Of a stretch of DNA of 64,000 nt, positions 36,284 to 47,193 are shown piece after piece. Origin of the DNA: Persicaria tinctoria (Eukaryota; Streptophyta; Magnoliopsida; Caryophyllales; Polygonaceae); the NCBI GenBank assembly GCA_037127255.1, contig JBANSL010000017.1, positions 73,439,357-73,503,356 of the forward strand, written 5' to 3'. Under the pieces are notes generated by a model that was given only the letters and a program-made list of their open reading frames with translations, did not search any database and had not been told where the DNA came from. The translations under genes and the position numbers were made by a program. How positions within the stretch are numbered: the stretch's first letter is position 1; every line of letters begins with the position of its first letter.

Positions 36284-39200
36284 ATGGGGAGGAGGCCGTG
36301 CTGCGAAAAGGAAGGAGTGAACAGGGGAGCATGGACGGCCATGGAAGACAAGCTTCTCACCGATCACATCAACCTCCACGGGGAAGGCCGATGGCGAACC
36401 CTCCCCAAAATCGCCGGTACTTTCCTCACATTCATCAATCAAAAATTAATCCGATTATATATATAATTATCCGATCTGAATTCCTTTGTAGGTCTGAATA
36501 GATGCGGAAAGAGTTGCAGGCTTCGATGGCTGAATTACTTGAGACCGGACATAAAAAGGGGAAACATCACAGACGACGAAGAAGAGCTCATCGTTCGACT
36601 TCATAAGCTGCTTGGTAACAGGTTCGTACCTACTCGTCGTTATCATAGTTGAATTATGTATTTTCAAGTAGTTGGGCACGTGTGGAGGGTTTGTTTTCCA
36701 CATTTGGAAAGAGATGTTCTTTTAGTATTTGGTATGGTTTTTTTTTTTTAATCTAACAACTATATAAAATATTAATTTTAAAATAAAGTATGAAATTTTG
36801 TTAAAAAAAAAAAAGTAAACAATTGATATATATTTTATGGGTTTTTAGCTTAATAAAAAAAAAATATGTCAAATAGTAAAATGCATTGACATCTGTTGTC
36901 GAATGAAGGGAGTAATTGTACGTATATATGTTGTATAACCCAACCTAAATTACTGGCCGAATTGAGTCGAGTAAAGTTCTATCTTAAAATCAGTTGACAA
37001 TAGGAGAAGTAAGTTGTCCATCGACAATAGGAGAAGTATCATGAATCTCTTCACATCAGTCAACACAAAACAAAAGGTTAATATATGTGAAAAGATGTGA
37101 AATATGTATCCCACATTGATTAGATAATAAATCTAAGCCTTGCATATAAGCAGGTGGGCTACCCCACCTAACACCAATTGGTTTTAGGATGGAACCTCAC
37201 CCGACTTGTGTGATCGGTTTGGTTAGCGCATGGTGCGCTCAAACGTGCGTGACCCCACACGTCATATGGCCCGCCGGAATCCAACAGTATAAAAACATCA
37301 AATCCCCAAAAGCGCACATCAACTGGAAAAAAGATCGACTCGAACTCGTTCACTTACCTAAACAAGTCGAGCTTGAACATGATTTTAAGCTTGGTTGAAA
37401 GCTCGAATAGCACAAATTTTACGGATTTTTTTTAACTGGAAATAATTTGGCAATAGTGCGAACCCTAAATGCCAAAAGCATCCGAATGGATGAAACTACG
37501 AAGCATAGAATCGTCAGGAGTCTCAAATCCTGAGAAAGCAAAGTCCAAATGCGATAAACGGTCCGAGACCAGGTTTGCTTCCCGATAGACATGACGAATC
37601 TCGAAAGTATGAAAGAAGCCTAGGGAGATTAGACTGTTTGGGACAATCATTTCAGAATCCCCGTAGGCAACCCTGATGCGGGACCATCCAAGACACCTTC
37701 GGACACACCTATACTTGGGTATGGACCTATGATTCGAGCTCATGAGAATGTTGTCATCCTCAAGAGAAAGAAGAAGGCTCCACCATGGGAGAAGGTCCGA
37801 AGGTGCAAGCTTGATGGGTCGTTCGTTTTAGAGTCGTTCAGCCGTTTGACAGCTTTTCGACGTCTCAGTAAAATGAGTCGTACGGATTCAATATTAATCG
37901 GATTGAGGCGTGCTATACCTTGTCGGAACGAGGACGAAGAGAACTTTGCTGTTGAAGGTTTTTCCAGATTCGACATGGAGCTTGACCGAAAATCACATTC
38001 TTTACAAGCTGTCACTTTTTACGCGGCCGTGCAGGTAGGTGCGCGGGCGTGCGGCGCGGGCGTGCAACTCCGGGCTGTTGAATGCTGGCAATTTGATACG
38101 GGGTTAGCCGTAGGATGGCCCGATCTTCGACAATCAAACTAGAAATAATAAGAACGGAAGCAAAGACTCGATGAACAAGAATAAAGACTCGAAATTGAAA
38201 GCAAGACACGACCGATAGTGGACTGATTCGAACTAAAATAGAGCGAGGCAAAGACCCCAGGCCTCCTAAGAGGGTAGGAACCAAATACCAACGACTATAA
38301 AGCCCGCCTCTACAACCTTACACAACCAAGCGGACAACTTGGAGGCACAAGGAGGAGACTTGTGATTACCTGGATCACCAAGCTCTCGCGAGGTTGACGA
38401 ACTCAAAGCAAACCAAGTTAGATCTATAACCAATTTGCAATCGATGAGCAACGCTACGAATCGATTGACTTTCTCACAGATGTGTTTCACACAAGAACTG
38501 TAAATTTCAATAATGGAAGACGTCTGAGTTACAATGGAAGGATCAGCCGTCAATATATAACCTAGGGCTGATTTACTAATTAAGAAAATAAATAAAAAGA
38601 ATTATTTAAATAACCTAAAAGTAACTTAAAAATAACACAATTAATTAAGTTTTCTAACTTAACAATTTAACCAAGTCCAACGTGAGCACATAAGGCTCAA
38701 TGGCCAGCATTCAACAGCCCGGAGCTGCACACCCGCACGCCCGCGCACCTACCTGCACGGCCGCGTAAAAAGTGACAGCTTGTAAAGAATGTGATTCGGC
38801 CAAGCTCCATGTCGAATCTGGAAAAACCTTCAACATCAAAGTTGTAGATCTCTTCGTCCTCGTTCCGACAAGGTATAGCACGCCTCAATCTGATTAATAT
38901 TGAATCCGTACGACTCATTTTACTGAGACGTCGAAAAGCCGTCAAACGGCTGAACGACTCTAAAACGAACGACCCATCAAGCTTACACCTTTGGACCTTC
39001 TCCCATGGTGGAGCCTTCTTCTTTCTCTTGAGGATGACAACATTCTCATGAGCTCGAATCATAGGTCCATACCCAAGTATAGGTGTGTCCGAAGGTGTCT
39101 TGGATGGTCCCGCATCATTCCCCCTTTCTTGAAAAGGATTCGACCTCGAATCCAAGGTCGCATAAGATTCCGCAAATGCATCCACACGAGCTCCTGGATC

Positions 39201-42200
39201 GAATACCTCATGCCAATGGAAACTCCTCTCGAGGCCGATTGTTGTAGGGGTTGACCACTTCTGGAAGGATTTGATCTTGGCTTCGCCAACTTGTAGACCG
39301 TTAGAGTTTTCTACAAAACCAAGAAAAGAAACTTTATAAGTGCATAATTTATACTTCATATCATCTTCATGATGTTCTAACGTAATATGCACTTTAGGAT
39401 GTTCATTAATCTCTAAATTTCCATTCAATGCTAGCAAGTTTTCATCCCTTTTCAAGGCTGGATTTCCAATTAATTCAAGGCTAGCAATAGTAGAAGAATT
39501 TTCACCATCAATGATCATATTACTAACTATGCCTTTTTCTATGCATTTAGTATGACACAACTCTTCACTTTGATTATCATCACAAGGCTTAGGTTGAACA
39601 CTTAAAACCTTACGATCAATCAAAGAATCATCTTGCTCAGAGTCAATGCAAACATTATCATCACAGGCAAGTAAATGAAGATCTTGATCATTATTAACAT
39701 GCTCATCATTTTCACCACTAGAATTTTCAGATTCATTATCGCCTAGGTGATTAATCATGAGAGGCTTCTTATTTGGGCAATCCTTCATAAAATGTCCTCT
39801 ACCTTGGCATATAAAGTAAGGAATGTACATAGGTGTAAGAGTAGAAGAGTTAGGATTACTCCCTTTAAGGCCAGTAGATGCCCCAGACGAATCACGTCCG
39901 TTCCAAGGCGCTTTGCCTTTGTCGATGGGCTCCTGAGGCATTCGGTCTTCACTCCTCCCTTGGGGTTGGCTTGCTCTCTCCCTTGAGCCGCCATCAAACC
40001 TCCTTTGGGGCTGCTGCACTTGGCTTTGGTGCCACCTTTGGGGTTGCCCACTCGACATTCTACCACCTTGGCTCCTGTATCTAGCATTCCTTTCTACTTT
40101 CATAGCTAAATGTAACAAGTCAGTAGGAGTAGAGTAAGGAAAGCAATCAATGTCATGAGCTAAGGCGGGATGCAAAATCCTAAGAAACCTAGCATTTGTA
40201 TCCTCATAAGGTTCTACGACATTAGCTCTAGCCATGGTTTCTTGCATAAGATTAAAAGTTTCCTCAACAGTTTTGCGACCTTGCTTAAGATTTTCTAATC
40301 GTTGTCTAAGCGCTCTAGCATAGTGTTGGGGAACAAAACTACTTCCCATAAGTGCTTGTAATTGAGTCCAAGAAGCAACAGGCGGATCAAGGGCTCTTCT
40401 TCGTTCTTTAGCTAGATTATCCCACCAAATTAAAGCAAATCCGGTGAATTCTAAAGAAGCTAATTGCACCTTTTTATATTCAGAGAAGTTGTGACAATTC
40501 CAGATTTGATCCATTTTAGTTTCCCATTCAATATATGCATCTGGATCGGTGTTACCATCAAATTGAGGGATCTTTACCTTTACCTTACCTATGCCATCTT
40601 GCTCAGGCTCTCTAGGTGCTCGATAGTGGTATCGACCTCCTCTGTTGTTCCGCCTCGGGCGTTGCTCCCAATACTCCTCTTCTTGGAAGTCGTCGTCACG
40701 CTCCGAATAGTAGAACTCCTCTTGGAAGTCTCGGCCTCTCCCCCTTCCTTGTCCTTGTCCCTGCATATTAACAAACCCATTATTCCTATCATTTCTCCCA
40801 CCTCGTGGAGAGTTGTTGTCATTAAATAAAGGGTTATTTAAATTAAGATTAGGATTATTGACTTCCCCTTGCATCGCGAGGCGGCTCGTCACACCTCTGA
40901 TTTCCTTCATTTATCTTAGCTATGTTTGCATTTATCTTAGCCATGTTCTCCATGAAGGTAGTGTACCAGTCATTGCCCTGGTTATTAGACATTGCAAATA
41001 AAGACAAATAAAGAACTATGTGAAAGGTTAGTAAAATAAAACAACTCACAATGTGTTTCTCTCACACACTTCTCTCTAATTGGTTATGACAAGCTTGTTG
41101 GGGCAATCCGCTTTGGGCAAATCAACACTCAAGCAAGGACTTAGCAATCAAAGGAAACTAATCAAGAGAAACAACAAAGAAACAAGCAACAAGGGCTCGA
41201 AATCGATCAAAACAGAGGTCAACAGACACTGTACCGAGGCTGTACCGAGGCTGGAGGGGGTCGGTATGGTCACTGCAGTACATGACACACAAAAATAGGA
41301 AAAGAAAATGACGGAAAAGAAAGAAAAACTTGGATTTTTACCTCTTTTTGATTTAAACCCTTAGTATGGATGTTGTAGTTGCAAGGTAGGGCTTAAAAAA
41401 AAATTTATGGTTTGGGAGGTATGTGTTTGAGACTTTCGACTAGGGCTATAGGATTTCACCAAAATTGGTCCTTGAAAGTTCTTGCACTAGATCTCAACAA
41501 TCCCTTTTTTGTTTTTTTTTTTTTTTTTTTTGAAAGCTTACTTTTGCCCCTAGTGAATTTTATCCTCCTAGGACTAAGCTTTTAATGCAATTTTTTTTTT
41601 TTAACTAATGCAAGAAACTAACAATGAAATAAAGGACTCTTGAAAATTTAAGTTATGGTGAAAGAAAAATAAAATTTATGTAGCCCTAATGAAATATATA
41701 TATAGATGGAACTTTGGCTAAATATGGTAAATAAATCTATCTATGCCTTTTATAATCTATGATAGAAAATATAAGATATATCTACCACAAATTTCAACAA
41801 ATTAAATAAGGCAACAAAGTAGATACATCTAGGATAACAAAAGATAGAAAACAAACTAGGTTTTGGGATCGTTTTCAATGAAGGCCAAGCAGCCGAAGGC
41901 TCTATTGTGGGCTGCAACAGCAATTTGATACTTTGTTATCCTAGATGTATCTACTTTGTTGCCTTATTTAATTTGTTGAAATTTGTGGTAGATATATCTT
42001 ATATTTTCTATCATAGATTATAAAACAAACTAGGTTTTGGGATCGTTTTCAATAAAGGCCAAGCAGCCGAAGGCTCTATTGTGGGCTGCAACAGCAATTT
42101 GATACGGCTAAGAATATTGCAACAAATGATGTTGCTTCAGGGCTGAATTCGGCAATGGCTTGATGAAGGTCCCGACTGGCTTTGTGTTTAGGGCTAAAGC

Positions 42201-44204
42201 AACCACAACAATCACAAACAAAGGTTAATGCAATCAAATTAAAAAAAATTCAAGAAGTAAAAATACCAAGAACAAGAAAGACTCTATTTTTTTTTTGGTA
42301 GGTTTTGTGTTTAGGGAAACAAAAGACACAATTTTGATGTCGGAAACCAAAGCTCTGATACCAATTTGATACGGGGTTAGCCGTAGGATGGCCCGATCTT
42401 CGACAATCAAACTAGAAATAATAAGAACGAAAGCAAAGACTCGATGAACAAGAATAAAGACTCGAAATTGAAAGCAAGACACGACCGATAGTGGACTGAT
42501 TCGAACTAAAATAGAACGAGGCAAAGACCCCAGGCCTCCTAAGAGGGTAGGAACCAAATACCAACGACTATAAAGCCCGCCTCTACAACCTTACACAACC
42601 AAGCGGACAACTTGGAGGCACAAGGAGGAGACTTGTGATTACCTGGATCACCAAGCTCTCGCGAGGTTGACGAACTCAAAGCAAACCAAGTTAGATCTAT
42701 AACCAATTTGCAATCGATGAGCAACGCTACGAATCGATTGACTTTCTCACAGATGTGTTTCACACAAGAACTGTAAATTTCAATAATGGAAGACGTCTGA
42801 GTTACAATGGAAGGATCAGCCGTCAATATATAACCTAGGGCTGATTTACTAATTAAGAAAATAAATAAAAACAATTATTTAAATAACCTAAAAGTAACTT
42901 AAAAATAACACAATTAATTAAGTTTTCTAACTTAACAATTTAACCAAGTCCAACGTGAGCACATAAGGCTCAATGGCCAGCATTCAACAGCCCGGAGCTG
43001 CACGCCCGCGCGCCCACGCCGCACGCCCGCGCACCTACCTACACGGCCACGTAAAAAGTGACAGCTTGTAAAGAATGTGATTTTCGGCCAAGCTCCATGT
43101 CGAATCTGGAAAAACCTTCAACAGCAAAGTTGTAGATCTCTTCGTCCTCGTTCCGATAAGGTATAGCACGCCTCAATCCGATTAATATTGAATCCGTACG
43201 ACTCATTTTACTGAGACGTCGAAAAGCTGTCAAACGGCTGAACGACTCTAAAACGAACGACCCATCAAGCTTGCACCTTTGGACTTTCTCCCATGGTGGA
43301 GCCTTCTTCTTTCTCTTGAGGATGACAACATTCTCATGAGCTCGAATCATAGGTCCATAACCAAGTATAGGTGTGTCCGAAGGTGTCTTGGATGGTCCCG
43401 CATCAAACCCAAGCCTAAACTCGTTTATTTTCTAAACCATTCAAGCTTGATAAGAAAAAAAAGTCGTTGGGCTCCCGGCTCAGCTTGAACGTGTCAAACT
43501 TGCTTATTTGACTTAAATAATAGTTCCAAATGAGTATGTGTAATTGTGTATATGTATATGTATATGTTTTCGCATTGGATTGATGAATTTGCGTTGTTAT
43601 TTATGTGTTGAATTAATTCAGATGGTCTTTGATAGCCGGAAGACTACCAGGGCGAACAGACAATGAAATCAAGAACTACTGGAACTCCAACCTCAGCAAG
43701 AAGATCAACCGCGGCGAAGATCTTTGCAACGTCGACGCCAATCAAAACGATACGAACAAAGACACAACCTCAGCAACTAAACTGCCACCAGAAACCCCAA
43801 ATCCGGTGGTGTTTCGGACCAAAGCGTTCAAGTGCACGCAGCGAGTACGACTCCCCTCCCCACCACCGCCACCACTGCCACCTCCGCCGCCAGAGTCTTA
43901 CACGCAGGATCCTGCAGCGATGGGGGCCGGACACAATAGCTTTGTAGAGAGTCCGGTCATGGATTTACCGACGATGGATTTCAGCATGAATTTCGACGAG
44001 TTCTTTGGCCCTCAATCGCTGCCGCCGCTGGCCGAAGTCGGCTCGGAGTTGATCTGTCCGGAGACTGGAAGTGGCGGCGGAGATGAGTTCTCGCCGCCGG
44101 AGTTGCCTGGCGGCGTTTTCTCGGATGAGATGTTGGAGGATTGGACGAGAGATGATCAGTGCGCTTTCGATGCGTCTTTTCTGGAAACTTGGCTTGGAGT
44201 GTAA
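36284..44204 (+). CDS. R2R3-MYB transcription factor, TT2/subgroup 5-like, three exons
   Basis: Exons 36284-36416, 36492-36621 and 43622-44204 join in frame to 281 residues. R2 ([19 protein letters not shown]...W) and R3 are complete, with introns at the two positions usual in plant R2R3-MYBs. R3 carries the bHLH-contact signature [16 protein letters not shown]...LIAGRLPGR. The tail has VFRTKAFKC, close to the VxRTKAxxC motif of proanthocyanidin MYBs, a proline run, and an acidic Trp-rich end ([21 protein letters not shown], cut short), probably the activation domain. Likely role: seed or epidermal flavonoid control with bHLH and WD40 partners (inferred). Intron 2 is 7.0 kb because of retroelement insertion, yet both splice sites are intact, so the gene may still work. 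Confidence 0.9.
37108..37150 (+). promoter_or_regulatory. USE plus TATA, U-snRNA-type promoter-like pair in MYB intron 2
   Basis: ATCCCACATTG differs by one base from the plant snRNA upstream element RTCCCACATCG. TATAAG follows at 37145, about 34 bp centre to centre, the spacing of pol II snRNA genes. No snRNA follows. The downstream text (ACACCAATTGGTTTTAGGATGG) is common in plant repeats, so this is probably a transposon promoter. Confidence 0.4.
37440..37673 (-). pseudogene. RNase H-like domain fragment (LINE relic) beside the gypsy insertion
   Basis: Minus-strand frame [22 protein letters not shown] matches the last strand and helix of plant RNase H-like domains (HVyREaN..aD.L). It stops at the AACCC target site of the retroelement and is not resumed on the other side. 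Confidence 0.5.
37674..38085 (+). repeat. Extra inverted LTR piece at the left end of the MYB-intron retroelement
   Basis: 412 bp beginning TGATGCGGGACCATCC. It is the reverse complement, with few changes, of 38697-39117, the outer half of the adjacent LTR. It lies inside the AACCC duplication (37669-37673 and 43406-43410), so it was part of the inserted DNA. With its partner it forms an inverted repeat around about 611 bp. Confidence 0.85.
38697..40993 (-). pseudogene. Gag-led fused reading frame of the gypsy element
   Basis: An open frame of 737 codons runs from 40910 to 38697, into the LTR. The likely true start ([19 protein letters not shown]) is at 40993 in another frame, so one frameshift separates it. 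Order: Retrotrans_gag domain ([20 protein letters not shown]... to [17 protein letters not shown]), a zinc knuckle whose first Cys is Tyr ([14 protein letters not shown]), then a piece like the start of a retroelement protease ([13 protein letters not shown]). Next comes a piece like the end of the reverse transcriptase ([20 protein letters not shown]) and the pol carboxy end ([11 protein letters not shown]). Internal deletions left one frame open, which is unusual for decay. Confidence 0.75.
41751..42105. repeat. Inverted and direct duplication in the gypsy 5' leader
   Basis: 92-bp arms 41751-41842 and 41931-42022 are exact or nearly exact reverse complements around 88 bp. That spacer segment (from AAAACAAACTAGGTTTTGGG to GCAACAGCAATTTGATA) is then repeated directly at 42022-42105. 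A strand switch during reverse transcription would make this pattern. Confidence 0.85.
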
Positions 44205-44479
44205 TAAGTAATTTTTTTTTGGTAGGAGGAGTGTAATAAGTAATAACGGACTATAAGAGCTAGTAGGATATATAAGATTAATTAATTAACTATATCAAAT
44301 AATTTTGGAAATTAATTGTATAATTAATACCGTCCAAGACTCATGTCTATATATAAATAATTCATTCTACCAAAATATATTATCATAATATATTTTAAAA
44401 TTATATCAATTATTTATAAAAAAAAATCTATTAAAAATATGACAAAAAAATCTAAATTACAATGTAAGAATTAAACTAA
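44205..44479 (+). other. MYB 3' flank
   Basis: AT-rich, with no gene recognised. Confidence 0.5.
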
Positions 44480-45346
44480 TAATGCTCTCCTTGTTTCCGG
44501 CGCAGGCGCTTACTCGCGGTCCCTCACCGTCCTCGAACTTCATGGATGTCGCCGGTCTGTCCGGGGTTCATCCTTTCCGGCGCCTTTGGTGGAGTGGTTG
44601 TTCGGTCCGCCGTTCCCCGGTCTGCCTCCACTTCATCTCCGGCGCCGGTCGAATTCGGTTCTCCCGACCTCCTTGGGCTCCAAGTCTATCCGGATTTTCT
44701 GGGATTTTCCAGATCTTCCGTGATTTGCTTGTGCTTGCAAGGCAAGTTTGGAGCTTGTACGGACTGTTTTGGTTGTATATTAATGAACTAATATTTTTGT
44801 ACGCAATTTTGTGTGCTTTTATATTTTCATTCATTAATATATATCAATTAAACCCCGCTCGTTTGGGCGCGTACTAAATCCCGTTAGGGTTGAATAAATC
44901 CCGAAAGGGTTTTGGGTGCGCTTGACTGAGGCTTTACGGCTCTACGGTGGCGTGGCTTGGCGTTCTTCTCCTAGGATTTGGTTCTGGCTGTCGGAGTCGG
45001 GATAGGTTGGGATCGTGGTAGTGTGTATCATGGCATCTCTACATTTAGGGTTGACTGCTTCCCTGGAGTTTCGTCCTCACTGCCCACAGGATGTTCGGAT
45101 CCTGTTGCATCGCTGGCCTACGGTTCTACTTCAGTATGGGGCTTGGCTTCGTCTGTCGTCTTCGATCATATCCAGTTTGGTTAGGTCTGCTTAGTTTCGT
45201 TATTTTAGAGTGTGTTTGTCTGTTTTGCACCGTTATGTATTTTGCAGGTTATGTTTTTTAGACGGTTCGCCGTCTGCTGACTTTGTCGGCCTTTCGAGGT
45301 ATCGGGCCTGTCTGGCCCTCGAATTATTTCCTAATAAAAAAAAATG
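44480..45346 (+). mobile_element. Third LINE-like element with the double stem-loop tail
   Basis: It ends GACGGTTCGCCGTC, GCTGACTTTGTCGGC, then CGAATTATTTCCTAATA and an A run, as in the copies at 10.3 kb and 13.95 kb. It shares AAATCCCGAAAGGGTTT with the 14.4 kb copy. GC-rich, no reverse transcriptase. Target duplication not clear. Confidence 0.65.
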
Positions 45347-45446
45347 ATTAAATTGTGCGGGAAATATAAAACAAAAATTAATCTATATATCTAAATAATT
45401 CATTCTGGCAAAAACATAATACTATGAAAATTTTTAATTTTTTTTT

Positions 45447-46770
45447 AGGGAAATTCCGTCTGGTGCCCCTGTGTTTAGTGCAATTCCGGATGGTGTCCCA
45501 AAGGTTTTTTTTTTTCCGTTTGGTACCCCGAACTTTTGTAAAATTTCGTCCCGTGCCTTAAATAAATATGAATCCCCACCTTCTTCCCCTTTGCAACGCA
45601 TAAACTCCGGCAGAATTGGATCCATCGGCGTCGTTGGGGGTGTTGTTGGAACAGTGGAGAAAGAGGGCATGGAGTCCCGAATTGGAAGAGGAAGAAGGAG
45701 GAGGGGTTGGTCAGAAGGAGCGCTTCAACAGGGCCAGAGTCGTATTCATCGGTTGGTCGGAAGGAGCGCTTCAACAACCCCACACTTTGGGCTCCGATTG
45801 GGGCTTCTCCTCGTCTGCAAATGTCATCTTCAATTCGATTGTGGATGAACACAAGGAATTCAAAGGTGGGTAGTCGTGATTTGGGTCAGTGGAGGAAGGG
45901 GGTGGTTCTTGCTTTCAGAAGTGAAAAATCAAAGATTGAAATCAAACCTTGATAGGTTCGGATTCAATCAGCAAGAACTAAGAAGTTCGGGAGAAATTGT
46001 AAAATGAGAGGTTCATCATTCATCGTCATTCATTTACCTCCCCTGGAGACCAAGAGAAAGGACTGTGAGGGAAATCCTAAATCTGATATTTGAATGGTTG
46101 TGGTCCGAATTGGACATGAAAGGTGACATTTTTGAAATTTTTATTCTAGAATCTGCAAAAACCCTTGCTTAATTCGATCTATTATTTGTGTTCTTGACTT
46201 CAATCTAGGGTTTGCGGTTTGGGATTTTTTATGTTCTTCACTGGTTTAAATTCGCGACCCACAATTGAGCGAGCCGAATTTCCACATCCCCCCTCTGTCG
46301 GAGCATTTGCAAGCAGCAGAACGATTGTTTAGCGAGGCCGATTGAACTTGTATATGGGCTCGAACTCGCTGCAGTTGTAGTACCAGGATTAATGGTGACC
46401 ACCGGGTCGCATCGATCTCGATTCCTTTATCCTCGTACGTCCTCCCCTCCAGTCACCTTGCAATTTTCAAGCAGAGCTGAGGTTGGAGTTCACGCCGAGT
46501 TGCACAAGTCGCAAGCGCCGCATTGCTATGGAGGGACTGGACTACGGGAGGTAGACGATGAACAGGGAACAATTTCCCCCAATTTCACAAACGCCTCTTT
46601 TTTTCATTTTTTTTCTTTTTTTTTAAATAATAATAACAAAGTTAGGGTTTGATTGTAGTTAGGGCACGGGACGGAATTTTACAAAAGCTCGGGGTACCAA
46701 ACGGAAAAAAAACCCTTTGGGACACTATCCGAAATTGCACTAAACACAGGGGTACAAGACAGAATTTCCT
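45447..46770. mobile_element. MULE-type element with about 110-bp terminal inverted repeats
   Basis: AGGGAAATTCCGTCTGGTGC at the left is mirrored by AGGAAATTCTGTCTTGTACC at the right. The similarity goes on through CCCCTGTGTTTAGTGCAATT, TTTGGTACCCCGA and ACGGGACGGAATTTTACAAA. It is flanked by T runs that would hide a 9-bp duplication. The interior (45600-46650) is gene-like in base composition with several open frames but no transposase, so a gene-carrying Pack-MULE is possible. Confidence 0.75.
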
Positions 46771-47185
46771 TTTTTTTTATCTAATAGAAAGAATTCTCTA
46801 AAGTTTTGGAAAATATATTTTTATTAATAATTTTTCAAATTTTCGAAATGGAAATTTTATTAGAGTTAAATAAAAATAATTTAGAGAATATCTCTTTTAT
46901 TTTCCCTTTTAGAGAAACCTTATGGAAGCTCCCCAAGTCCCTAACTTACCTTTGTGATTATTTTCAACCCAAAAACAAAATAAAATAAAATCCATTGCTC
47001 ATATGCATGAAACTTGCAATTAGTTTTATGCATTTTCACTAATTAACAACCAATTGTCATCATTTATAAAGATAATAGGAGTTGTTTTTCCATTGATACC
47101 TACATAAAGCTAATCGGGTAACCGGTCGAGTGATGACTGATGAGTGAGTGAGTGACTGATCAGGTGATGTACCTTCAATTGTACC
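46771..47185. other. AT-rich spacer
   Basis: Nothing recognised apart from GAGTGAGTGAGTGACTGA at 47140-47160. Confidence 0.45.
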
Positions 47186-47193
47186 CCGTTCAC

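Larger units (their letters stand above)
38094..43405 (-). mobile_element. Gypsy-type LTR retroelement, gag-bearing and pol-deleted, in MYB intron 2
   Basis: Two LTRs in the same orientation (38094-39117 and 42367-43405), both TGATACGGGGTTAG...CCCGCATCA on the plus strand. Read on the minus strand, the primer-binding site TGGTATCAGAGC (initiator-Met type) lies at 42352-42363 just after the 5' LTR. The purine tract CAAGAAAGGGGGAA lies at 39118-39131 just before the 3' LTR. The internal region is only 3.25 kb and lacks reverse transcriptase, RNase H and integrase, so it must be mobilised in trans (TR-GAG-like). Target duplication AACCC. Confidence 0.88.

Noticed and set aside
38697..40910. Host gene of 737 codons
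   Set aside because: It lies between LTRs, has a retroelement gag domain and ends in LTR sequence.
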